A DNA stretch of 64,000 nt from Trema orientale. Taxonomy: Eukaryota > Streptophyta > Magnoliopsida > Rosales > Cannabaceae. Shown piece after piece: positions 53,434 through 64,000 of the stretch; position 1 is the first letter of the stretch; every line of letters starts with the position of its first letter. Both the position numbers and the translations under genes were made by a program. The notes below the pieces were generated by a model. That model did not search any database and was not told where the DNA came from. It saw nothing but the letters and a program-made list of their open reading frames with translations. The stretch is taken from positions 189,212 through 253,211 of the forward strand of contig JXTC01000399.1 in NCBI GenBank assembly GCA_002914845.1, in the 5' to 3' direction.

Positions 53434-56068
53434 TGTTGATTAGATAAATCTAATTTAGTTGTTTACTGATTCTTACGGATATTTTGTTGAAAATTTTGTA
53501 AATATAGAATCTTAGAAATCAGGTGTATAGCTGCAGATTTTATTGACTATAGCTACAGATTTTATTGACTATACCTGCAACTTTTGTTGACTAATTATAA
53601 ATTATTTTCTTTTCTCTCTAGGTTGTAACTTGTCTATAAAAGGAAGAGTGTCTTATCTTCCTATTAGATGAAACGAACGAGTTTTATTTCTATCCAATCT
53701 AGTTAGTATCAGAGCTTATCTTTTTTTTTTTCCTTTTTTTTTCCTGATATTTGATATAAAAGTCCTTTTCTTTGATATTCCTTTTTTTTTTCCTGCCTCT
53801 CTCTTGTTACCATGACTGAAATAATAGAATCCACCCATGCTACTACAAACACCAATCCCTCAAAATTATCATATGAATGACACTGCCACTATGTCCAAAT
53901 TATCATAATACGACTTAATGGAAACATCTTTCTCAGGTGGTCACAATCTGTTAAGATGTATATTAGGGGTAGAGGGAAAATTGGATTTTGGCTGGTGATG
54001 TTCTAGAACCAGCAAAGACTGATGCTAGCCATACCATATGGGATGCAGAAAATTTCATGATCATGACCCAGCTGGTAAATTCCATGGAGGACGAGATTAG
54101 CTCGAATTATGTGTTATCCCAATGGCAAAGCTCTTTGTGACAGTATCACCTTGATATACTTAGACCTTAGGAATCAGTCCCAAATATATGAGTTACAACT
54201 CAAAGTGGGTGCTATATGTCAAGATGAGAACTCTGTCACTAAATATTTCATGTTCTCAAGGGTTTATGGTAGGATCTTGATTTATTCAATACCTATGATT
54301 GGAAGAATACAAACAATTGCAATTACTCCAAGAAGAAGGAAGAGAACTCATTGATATTCAAATTTTTGGCTTAGCTTAATGTTGATTTTGATAAGGTTTG
54401 AGAGAGAATCATAGGTTGTCAATCACTCCTCTCTCTTGGTGAGGTTTTTTCTGAAGTGTGAAGAAAATACGTCATGCTTGGAAAGAAACTTCCTACTAGA
54501 CAGATAGAAATCTCTTCTCTTTTAGGTATTTCTGCTTCTGTTGCCTACCGATCCCCCAATAATCAGTGACACCAATATGACAAACCAAAACTCTGGTATG
54601 TTTTTTGCAATAAACCATGCCATACTTGTGAAACCTGCTAGAAATTATATGGAAAACCTATAGATTGGAAACCGGTCGAATGGAAGAACAATAAACAAGG
54701 TGACACATATCGTTCCTCAGCCAAAGACCACTTCTCTGAGCAAAGAACAATTAGACCACTTGCTGCAGCTGCTAAAAATCCACTATGCTATCTCTCGGTA
54801 CTCTCGTGGCATCTCTAGCTCAAATAGGTAGTCTTTCATGTGCCTATTCTATGTCATTATATGTATCTTAGATCATTAGATGTGGGTGCTTCTCATTACA
54901 TGACTAATTTGTCCCATTTGTTTATTTCTTGTGAACCTTTTTTTGGAAATAAAAAAATGCATATTGTAGATGGATCGAAGCTTATCTCCCATTACTAGCT
55001 GAGGGCCGATTGTTTATTAGATAAAATTATTTTAAAATCTGTTTTACTTATCCCAAAACTTTCTTGCAATCTCTTATCTGTGAGTAGCTTATCTAAGGAC
55101 TCTAATTGTCGTATTATTTTTGGTGACTCTCTTTGTGAATTCTAGGATTTGAACACGGAGATTATGATTGACAGTGCTAGAATGATAGATGATCTCTACT
55201 ATTTTGATGACAACTAAGTTGAGAATAAACAAACTCGGGGTTTTGTTGGTAGTGTTTGTTCAATCCTTGTGCATGGATAAATAATGTTATGGCATAATAG
55301 ATCAGAACATACTAGTTTTTCTTATTTTAAATATTTATTTCAAGATTTATTTAAAGGGTTGGATTGTAATTCTTGGTTTGTGAAACTTGCTTATTGACCA
55401 AAAGCCATAAGAGTTTTTATAAAATAAACCCATATTATGCTTCCAAGCCTTTTTATTTAATACATAGTGATTTAGGGGTCCTTCTAGAATTACCACTTTA
55501 ACTGGAAAGAAATGATTTGTGACATTTATCAAAGATCATACACATTTATGTTGGGTTTATCTTATGAACTTGAAAGCTGAGATTGCAAAACTCTTTAAAG
55601 ATTTTTATTCGTTGATCAAAAACTAATTTCAAACCAAAACAAGTATTCTTCGAAGTGACAATATAATAGAATTTTTTTAATGAATGTTCAGGTGATTTTT
55701 TTGTTAGAAAAAGGTATTTTGCATTAATCAACTTGTAGGAATACTCGCCAACAAAGTAGACCTATAGAACGTAAAAACAGACATTTACTAGAAATAGCTA
55801 GAGCACTTATGCTTCATATGAACATTCCTAAATATCTTTGGGGTGAAGCAATTTTAACAAGTTGTCATTTGATTAATAGGATGCCTACTAGATTTTTGCA
55901 CTATGAGACACTTTTACATACTCTTAATTTTTTTTTTCCAAGCACGTGTCTTCTTTAGATCTTCCTTTAAAACTTTTTGGCTGTATAGTGTTTGTCCATG
56001 TTCCATCTCATCTTTGATCCAAATTTGATTCTCAAGCTGAAAAATGTATCATTCTAGGATACTCTGTT
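53434..56068 (+). mobile_element. Ty1/copia LTR retrotransposon, broken fossil
   Basis: Parts in order: a probable 5' LTR of about 270 bp (opening TGTTGATTAG, with a TATAAAAGG promoter near 53635); a primer-binding site close to the Met-tRNA type (AGTATCAGAGC, about 53705); gag-like sequence with a zinc-knuckle region (about 53930-54660); a GAG-pre-integrase block (about 55130-55220); and integrase (about 55740-56060, IARALMLHMNIPKYLWGEA). Reverse transcriptase, RNase H and the 3' LTR were not found. It is broken, with many interruptions, and old. LTR-like sequence begins where the integrase stops. Confidence 0.8.
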
Positions 56069-57369
56069 ATAATTATACCCAAAAAGTGTTTATTATTTAT
56101 GGATAGTTATTGAATATTTTAGATATTTAATAAAGTGATATTTCATTTATAGTATTTGTGATCATATTTTGATTCTTAGTACAATAGTAAATATCATAAG
56201 GTTCCATGATTTATTCATTAGAAAAATATTTTAATAAAGTTTTTTTTATTAAAATTAAGGCATATTTTCTCTAATTAAATCAAATAAGATTGTTCACAAC
56301 TAATAAGAAAAGTTAGATACTTCTCTTAGATCGTATTGCTAGACTTTGTACATTTATAGTGTGTCTTAATCTATATTGGTATAACTATACGCAAAAAATT
56401 TTGGTGTGTAAACATTGAACAAGGACCATGTGAAATATGTTCTTGTAATAAGTGTCGTTGACAAGAACATATTCTTACAAACTTGATATTTAATACATAT
56501 TTTTCTTAATCCTAAAATAAGTGATGACCTCGTGTTTACAACTTATATTATTTGATATATTAAAAGATACAGAACAAGAAATTGACGATTTAGACCCTAA
56601 TATTTTGATAATACATTATTATGAGTATTAGGAACATATGCTTATAGATAGAGAATCCACAACTCTATTGTATAGAAAAGTGAATGCTGCCTTGAGGAGC
56701 TATAACAGCTTGGATGATTTAAACCTTAGCTAAGTAATTAATAAAATTGATTATTTTATTAATTAAAGACCTTTTGTAAGTCTGGTCATTCATTATATAG
56801 TTTTGTATCAACAAATTAAAAGATATAATTAGAGGGGCAAAATGGTAATTTTACCTAGTTCCAGTTATCGGTATTTATATAGGGATACACATACAAATGT
56901 TTAGTATATAATGGGCATAATTTTTATCTTGTGATATTTATTTAATTCAAGAGTGCATTTTGGATCTTTAGTGGAATAAGTGCATAATTAGTAGTACAAG
57001 CCCATTGTATTAAGAGTTAATTAGAACTGGATCTTTGTCTGCTGGAGTTTGAATTAAATAGGTCTATTTGGGTCCCCAATCTATACCAACATCTTAGGCT
57101 ACATAAGATCAACAAATTGGGCTCAAACAGTTTTTTGGATAGTTGGACACAAAATAGAAAAGAGGCCGGATAATAAAGTGGGCCTTTAGAGCCCACCACA
57201 TGCTCCATAGAGTGAGAGAATTTCGGCCAGCTTATGCCATAAGGATGGCCAAAAGTCTTTAGTGAAGAGCCAATAAAAGGCTCCTCCCCCTCCTTTGTGT
57301 GTTACGTTCAGTTTTAAAACATTAGTTTTGTAGCTGCCATAGAAAATAAAGAGAAATGTGAGTGAGTGA

Positions 57370-57408
<39 letters not shown>

Positions 57409-57640
57409 TCTTGGAGCTATCATTGAAGGCTATTAAAGTTTTGGAATTCTCACTTAGAGTTAGTCAAGATTGAGATACCCACGTACCTCTGTAGTTTCAA
57501 GCTTGGTACTTAGAAAAGAAGACTTACTAGTTGAGGTACGATCTATTATATGTATTTAGACCATAATAAAGATTTTAAAAAGTTTTATGAAAAACTATAA
57601 TCCGGAAAAAATTTTACTTTCCATGTTTCCTCTTATCTTT
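56069..57640 (+). mobile_element. LTR-like repeat, fossil, inserted at the end of the copia relic
   Basis: The copia integrase match stops abruptly and a block begins that resembles, distantly and in the same order, the repeat at 15236-17080. It has no coding parts. A GA microsatellite (57373-57405) lies inside, followed by TACCCACGTACCTCTG-type sequence. It is probably a solo LTR or a non-coding LTR-type element. It is old, its family is unassigned and its right boundary is uncertain. Confidence 0.3.
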
Positions 57641-58000
57641 GATTTTTATCACTTTTTTCGTAAATTATAACCAATAGTTTGTCTATTTAATGTATAATCT
57701 AAGGAAATAATGAATAATAATGTGTTTGTGTACTATTCATGATTGATAACTTTGATAGATAAGTAGGCATGAATTTGGTAATCAAATTAGCATGAGTGTT
57801 TAGTAGTGGAGAATGAAACCTTAACTCATTTATTTTATGTTTATGTTTTTTATTTTCTTGTTTATTTAGTTATTAGTTTTATTTTATAAACCACCCTCAT
57901 AATTGTAGGATTAGTAGTTGAATAGTGAGACCAAATCCTCGTGGAGATCGACCATTCTTATCACTGTACTAGGTTATATTATGTTGCACTAGATTAAGCT
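57641..58000 (+). mobile_element. Possible LTR tail of another retroelement, fossil
   Basis: The segment with AATCCTCGTGGAGATCGACC near 57927 resembles sequence common just before the primer-binding site in plant Ty3/gypsy-type LTRs. No other parts are visible. Low confidence; an old fragment at most. Confidence 0.25.
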
Positions 58001-58346
58001 AGGATAAGAATAGAAAGGTTAATTAATTTAGTGTTCTAATGACCTATCAATGATCTTGATCTAAAACTAAGATGCCCATTAAGCTTTATCTAAGTATCTA
58101 TTTATAAGAAAAATTAGAAGGAAGAATGTCAATAACTGTATGCTAGGATAAGTAATGTGATAGTCACTATTTGTCCAGATTTAATTGTTTATTTTGAATC
58201 TAACTTTACCCCTCTCATAATAGCCTTCTCTATAAACAGTTAGGATTTTCTTTGACAATATTTTTATTTTCAATTTTTTCTTAAGAATGAAATGAATAAT
58301 AGAGATCTTTCTAAATAATATTTTGAGAGCATCTTAATGTTATGTC

Positions 58347-58347
<1 letters not shown>

Positions 58348-58383
<36 letters not shown>
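58348..58383. repeat. (AAT)n microsatellite
   Basis: About twelve perfect AAT units in intergenic DNA. Confidence 0.95.
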
Positions 58384-58384
<1 letters not shown>

Positions 58385-59459
58385 CACAAAAAACATCTCG
58401 GAATTTGTCCACTAAAGGATGTAGCTAAAACTTAATGAATTTAGCATTTTTTTAGATATTTATCAAAGAAGAAAAGATTAAGCCTTATCTCATATGGGAT
58501 CAGAATTGCAGCAATGTGAGTCGTATTTTTTGACTTAGAGCAAAAATAGTGCAGATAAGTCATGTTGAGTTAGAAATAGATGGCTGATATTATCTCTTAG
58601 AAAGATCTGAGATTTTCACCATGAATTTTGCTCCTACTGGTCTTTGGCAGAGAAGATCCATAGCATCAAGAATTACTTTATTTGGGCTCTTATTGAGAGA
58701 GAAATAGACTAAATACTAAGGCATGTCTAGGCTGAACTTGAATGCAATCCAATTTTGATGTTGTCTAATTGAAACCCATTTAGCATTGAGCTAGGTAGTT
58801 ATTGTGAGTTGGGATTGTTGGAGACTGAGTCTAAATTCCGTGGGTTCAAGAATTGCATCAATCCTATATCTAGTTTAAGATTTGTGCCCATTTTATAAAA
58901 CTTGTACTAAAGCGATCATTTAACACGAATTAGGGATAACTCTTGCCCTTTTGCTTATAACTAAGAAAATACTTTAAGTTAGGAAAGTTAATAATATTTT
59001 AAGTATATATAATGATATAAATCCTTAATAAATATACACAATTAGACGTTTATTATTTGCCCTTAAGTAATCTCCTAGAACTTGGTTTGATAGATTTGGG
59101 ACGTTAAAATTTAATAGATCGATGGGAGTATTTTAAAATATTTGATTTACTGACATGCAAAGTGAATTTTTTTCCCTTCCCTCCCCTCTTTTCCCAATAA
59201 GATTGTCAAATAAGGACTTTTATACCAAAAGGAGATTAGTAAGTCTATTTGGTGTAAATTTACCTTTTATTAACTGAAAAGGGATGAAAAACTTATTAAC
59301 AAAAGAAGAAGAAGAAAAAGAGTAGAACAGGGGCATGAAAAAGAGAGAAAACAATAAAAGTGAGGAAATGATGGAAATAAGGAAAAGTATAGGGAGTTAA
59401 AAATCATGAGCACACGAGGCATTTAAACTAGAACGCGGGATTCGGAGGCCACATAAATT
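58384..59459. other. Intergenic stretch, nothing recognised
   Basis: No exon or named repeat could be supported. The 58490-58870 part has the texture of old retroelement DNA, but no protein match was read. Confidence 0.4.
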
Positions 59460-59950
59460 GTGGTTCCATTTTCTTATTTTCGTTTCGTTTTTTTCATTTC
59501 TAATTTTTCAGACTCTGATGTAACGGACTCTCATCTCATCAACACCCTTCTCTCTCTCTCTCTCTCTTCCCCTGCTTCGAACACAGCTTCCTTCTTCACC
59601 ATACATGGACCAAAACCCGGAAACCCTTTAAAGATTTTCGTCAAAGTCACCTATTTCTCGGCCTAATGGAGTTGGGTTTCTAGACCCACCAGCCATTGTT
59701 GCAGAGCGCCAAGATTTACGTATGATATTTATCTCTTCAGATTCTTATGTATGTGTCACAACTGTTTATACATCTATATACATGTGTATGTCTAATGTGT
59801 TTTTTGTAATGGGGTTTGTTTGGATCGGATCCGTCTACGCAGGAATTTGGATTCGGATATCCCTATATCTTGGCCCTGCAAGAGCTTGTATATATTTATA
59901 ATTATATACATAATATATATCTTGTGTTATAATCTTCATTGCTCTGATTT
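59460..59950 (+). promoter_or_regulatory. NIPA 5' leader region with upstream ORFs
   Basis: A CT-rich tract at 59546-59570 is typical of a plant 5' UTR. Two short upstream ORFs follow: ATGGACCAAAACCC at 59605 (eight codons) and ATGGAGTTGGG at 59667 (five codons). A 5'-UTR intron between about 59718 and 59940 is possible but not proven. An in-frame TGA at 59945-59947 supports the start at 59951. Confidence 0.4.
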
Positions 59951-62900
59951 ATGGGGATGTCATCTGATAACATTCATGGACTTGTTCTGGCGGTTTCTTC
60001 GAGCATATTTATCGGGTCTAGCTTTATAATCAAGAAGAAAGGTCTTATTAAGGCCGGCAATACTGGAATTAGAGCAGGTAATTCTATTATATCTGTTAAT
60101 TTTTGTCTTTAATGCATATTTAGATTCCTCACATGTCCGAATTGGTCATAATCATATTGGCCATGTGGTCCGTGTTCTTACTTTTGGTCTTGGTTTTTTT
60201 CTTTTTGGAGGTATACTTTTGGTCTTGTTTGATGTTAACAATTAGGACAATAGAGATGGTTTTGAAGCTAGTAGTAGTTTTGGCTTTTGCATAGGGGCTC
60301 TTTTGTTATGTATAATGTAGTATAGCTAATGAGTTTGTGGCTCTAATGTGCTCAGGGGCCGGAGGATTTTCGTACTTGCATGAACCTTTATGGTGGGCTG
60401 GGATGATAGCCAGTAAGTTTTGTTATCTTAGGTCTTTTAATAGGATTTATTACCGATGATGCAATGCTTATCTCGTAGGCTTTCACTTGAAATTGTTGTT
60501 GATGTGGTGCTGATGACTCTTAGGGGTGGTCTAACTAGATTTTTCTAAGTGCTCTCTACATATCATATAGTTTCAAAATCCTGAAATGTTGCCTATACTT
60601 GATGATTTAAAAAAAAGTCAAGTTTTGGTACCAGATGATTACCACAGAGAGAATAGGCACTGATGGAGACAATAAGTATAGGTTTTAAAAAAAACAGAGC
60701 ATAAAGGGAATTGAGAATAGGCACTGATGGAGACAATAAGTGCTGAAAAAAAAAAAAAAAAATAGCATAAGGGGAATAGGCATAAGCTATACAGAAGATA
60801 GGAATGAATCTTTATACCTACTTTGAATATTGTTACTTGAAATTAATTTATTGTTTTGTTCTTGTCTCCATATATTATTGATAAGCTTTTCTTTTATATG
60901 CTACTCAGATTTACAAAAATTCAAATTCAGGGGTATTGTGCCTAAGCTGTGAAATGCAACTGTAGGGTCTTCTTTAGCATATTTTTCATATTCAGCTCCC
61001 AGCAGTTTCTGCTAATTATAACTTACTTCCCATTGTTTCATTCTGATCACTTACTAGGTCAATGTTAATTTCAAGTTTTTTGTCTTATTAGTGATTGTTG
61101 GGGAGATAGCCAACTTTGCTGCTTATGCATATGCTCCAGCAATTCTTGTAACCCCCTTGGGAGCTTTGAGTATTATTTTCAGGTATGCAACATGTTGGCA
61201 TGGCACTCTCTGATCCAAAAGATTTTACATGCTTCTTCTTCTTCTTCTGTTTTTCTTTTTTTTTCAATTAGTTCTAGTAATGATTATATATTATGTGTGC
61301 TGCGGCGAAACAAATTTTATTTTCCACCAACATACAAACATTTTAGTGCATGCCTATTTTTGTACAAGTGTACTCACTTTGGCTTACAAAAGCATCTGTA
61401 TTGCTATTGCGCTGATTTTTCGTTCGAATAATTTTATAAAGATCTTATTATGCAGTGCAGTGCTTGCTCATTTCATTTTGGAGGAAAAATTGCATATCTT
61501 CGGTGTGCTTGGTTGTATTCTCTGCATGGTAGGCTCTACAAGTATTGTTTTGCATGCTCCTCAGGAAAGAACAATTAATTCAGTAAAGCAAGTCTGGCAC
61601 CTTGCTACTGAGCCAGGTATTTGTCCAGATTCAGTTAAGTCTTTTGATTTGATAACTTAGAATAGATGGTCATATTTCCAAAATTCAAAGTAGCTTCTGG
61701 TTTATTGATGAAGGTAAAGATATATGATTATTTGTCGCTATGACGTCTCAAAACTGGACAGAATTCCAACTATTTGTCTCTAATGATTTACTCTTCTTAT
61801 TATATTACATTTTTTTTTTCCTTATTAGTCAACTTGTTTCTGTGTCTTATTTATTTAGGGTTGAACGTTATAATAGGAGATAGAGGCCAGTGCTCATTAC
61901 ATGAGAACAATGTTTTAGAATACAACTTGTGTATTTTACGCTAATAAACTTGTTTTTGTTATTAACAGGTTTCCTTGTGTACACTTGTATAGTTCTGATT
62001 GTGGTTGCTGTGCTTATTTTCCGGTATGTGCCACATTATGGGAAAACCCATATGGTGGTGTATGTTGGAATTTGTTCTCTCATGGGCTCTCTCACGGTTT
62101 GATGCTTTTCTATTATTTTTCTTTTTATTTTAGTTGTGGAGAAATTTAACACAAACTTTTTCTGTTCTGTTCTATTGCTTATTTTATTCATCCTTCATCT
62201 GTAGGTAATGAGTGTGAAAGCATTGGGAATTGCTTTGAAGCTGACATTTGAAGGATCAAACCAGTTTATTTATTTCCAAACATGGATTTTCACAGTGGTT
62301 GTAGCAGGGTGTTGTCTTTTGCAGATTAACTACTTAAACAAGGTATTACCCTTAAGTTTAAATTCTCTTTTTCAAGTACTGTGATTCTGCCAAGTCAGTA
62401 TTCTCTTAAACGATATATTACCCTTAAGTTTAAATTCTCTTGTAACTACAGTGAGTCTGCCAAGTCATCAGTATTCTCTTAGGAAATTTGACACCAAATT
62501 ATGGTTTAGGCTTTCTACCACGGATCTTCTCATATTCTCTGACGTCTTTCTATAACAGTTAGTTCAATTCAATATGAACATTATGACTGAATTCTGCTCA
62601 TTTTGTCACTCAAGTAACTGAAAGATTAAAAAATGTAGTATTTGAGATGCTGTTCCGTCAACCTTTAACATGGTGGGAGGCTGTTTAACTGAGTGCTTTT
62701 TTGACTTGAATGCATCTTTGATCTGCTTTAGAAAATAATTTCTAAATTATGTTCCCAACTTCAATCATCATGAGAATGTTTAATCCGTTTCACTTGGATG
62801 CATCTTTGTAGGCCTTGGACACTTTTAACACGGCAGTGATATCTCCAGTTTACTATGTTATGTTTACATCATTCACCATCCTTGCGAGCATGATCATGTT

Positions 62901-64000
62901 TAAGGTGATTTTAACAAATGTCTTGAGTTTTTCAAGTCTCTTCTGTTAAATATGTTGAAATGAATGATATTCTTTTCATATTTTGTTCTTGTATTGATCA
63001 TATGTCCTTGCCATGCTCAAAGGTGCAAAAGGTCCAACTCAATAGTCCAAGATGGATTGTTGGAAAAATTATAACCATAACCACAGCCATCATGGAATAT
63101 ATTTGACGAATTTCATGTAGTCACGCTGCTGCTATTTTTTTTTTTTTAATTGACAGCTCTATTGTTGATAATAAGAATTTCACATGACATCTAAGTTCAC
63201 TACATTTTCAAAATACTGCTTTGGCTCACAATTCTTTAATTTTTATGCCTTATCTCCTTATGCTTCAAGAAGAGAGATACTGCTTCTTATACTATCAAAT
63301 TTACAGGGAAAAACACATATGGACAGGCATGCGGAGGCAAGACTATAGTTTAAAACATGCCACAATTCTTATGAAATGAAAAATGCAATTTAGTCTAGAA
63401 CAAGAAGCTTGTGCTGTGTTTCATAACTTCTAAGCTTGTGTTAGTTATAAGCTGATTTTTAAGTGGAGCTTAACTAAACAAGAACACGAGGTAAAAGAAC
63501 TGAGAGAAATTCTTATTCTTTTTCAAATGAGATTAACCTTGCTTTTCATTTGTTCAATTTTAGAACCTGTCATGCCTCTTATACTAGACATTCTAGACAT
63601 TATTTTGGTTTGTTATGAGGTTTCACGAAACCCCGAGTATAATCTGACCATGCATAAGCTATGTCTGGCTTGTGCCTTTTGTGAAACCTTGCTTCTTATT
63701 TCAAAAAATAACTAGTGTTTCACACATCTTACATTTTGCTTCTTGAAAGAATTATGTCACTTTTTATTCCAGCATTTTTCTACTTTTTTACGCTATTTCC
63801 TTTGTTACTCATGTTTTGTCTTTTCTTTCCCCGAATGGCAGGACTGGGATTCGCAAAATGGAGCACAGATAGTGACTCAATTGTGTGGTTTTGTCACAAT
63901 TCTATCCGGTACCTTTCTCCTACACAAAACTAAGGACATGGGAAACACTACTACACCGGGGGAGACCCCGGTTTTCCACAGTCCAAGCCACCCTATTGTA
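59951..64000 (+). CDS. NIPA: NIPA-type magnesium transporter, partial at the 3' end
   Basis: Exons: 59951-60077, 60356-60412, 61092-61182, 61456-61616, 61969-62096, 62205-62342, 62812-62904, and 63842 to the window end. 318 residues are visible, in phase at every junction. The protein belongs to the NIPA (DUF803) family of multi-pass membrane proteins, which transport Mg2+ in animals and are related to plant ENOR3-like proteins. Family marks include [11 protein letters not shown] near the N-terminus, the [21 protein letters not shown] segment (read in two overlapping parts), [25 protein letters not shown] and PVYYVMFTS. Hydrophobic helices alternate with short loops over the whole length, eight or nine in all. 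The end visible here (LLHKTKDM onward) is the cytosolic tail, so perhaps only 20-40 residues lie beyond the window. Confidence 0.93.

Noticed and set aside
53434-58000. A functional retroelement or an integrated plant virus
   Set aside because: Only decayed copia and LTR-like parts were found. There is no reverse transcriptase and no caulimovirus-type movement or coat protein signal.

Overview
This is nuclear DNA from a flowering plant, almost certainly a eudicot. The sequence is AT-rich, the genes have many short exons joined by GT-AG introns with T-rich acceptors, and the space between genes is packed with plant-type repeats: MITEs, L1 LINEs, a mariner relic, a CACTA-like element and Ty1/copia debris. 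I cannot name the species. Four protein-coding genes were rebuilt exon by exon. In each, the reading phase closes across every junction.

Layout. 1-4626: a tRNA-derived SINE-like end, a 150-bp-period duplication and no gene. 4627-9949 (minus): a six-exon gene for a 986-residue RNA-binding protein with a filamin-type Ig domain, a CCCH finger, an RRM and a long RS domain (IRR-like). 10.5-20.2 kb: a repeat-rich block with a mariner relic, a CACTA-like element, foldback MITEs, an LTR-like repeat and a local satellite. 20809-42741 (plus): a 31-exon gene for UTP20, 2716 residues. Its introns hold two LINE fragments and two MITEs. 43.5-46.5 kb: hAT-type and Mutator-type MITEs, a LINE scrap and an assembly gap. 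46992-51604 (plus): a ten-exon gene for a double-AAA ATPase of the CDC48C/NVL family. 51.8-59.4 kb: a tandem duplication, then a broken Ty1/copia relic with LTR-like material inserted in it. 59951-64000+ (plus): a NIPA-type Mg2+ transporter gene that runs off the window.

How the genes relate. UTP20 (small-subunit processome, 40S side) and CDC48C/NVL (pre-60S remodelling, known from its relatives) are neighbouring same-strand genes whose products both serve ribosome assembly in the nucleolus. The IRR-like gene is an mRNA-processing factor, and NIPA is a membrane transporter. Plant genes are not in operons, so any link is by shared promoter type at most. I found no undescribed biological system. 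The most useful observations are an N that hides about 32 bases of the CDC48C Walker B region, a GC-AG intron and a stop-free 114-base intron in UTP20, a repeated donor-like motif in the RS-domain exon, and a set of foldback MITEs with GGG-type ends, three of them with 9- to 10-bp target duplications, clustered around UTP20.
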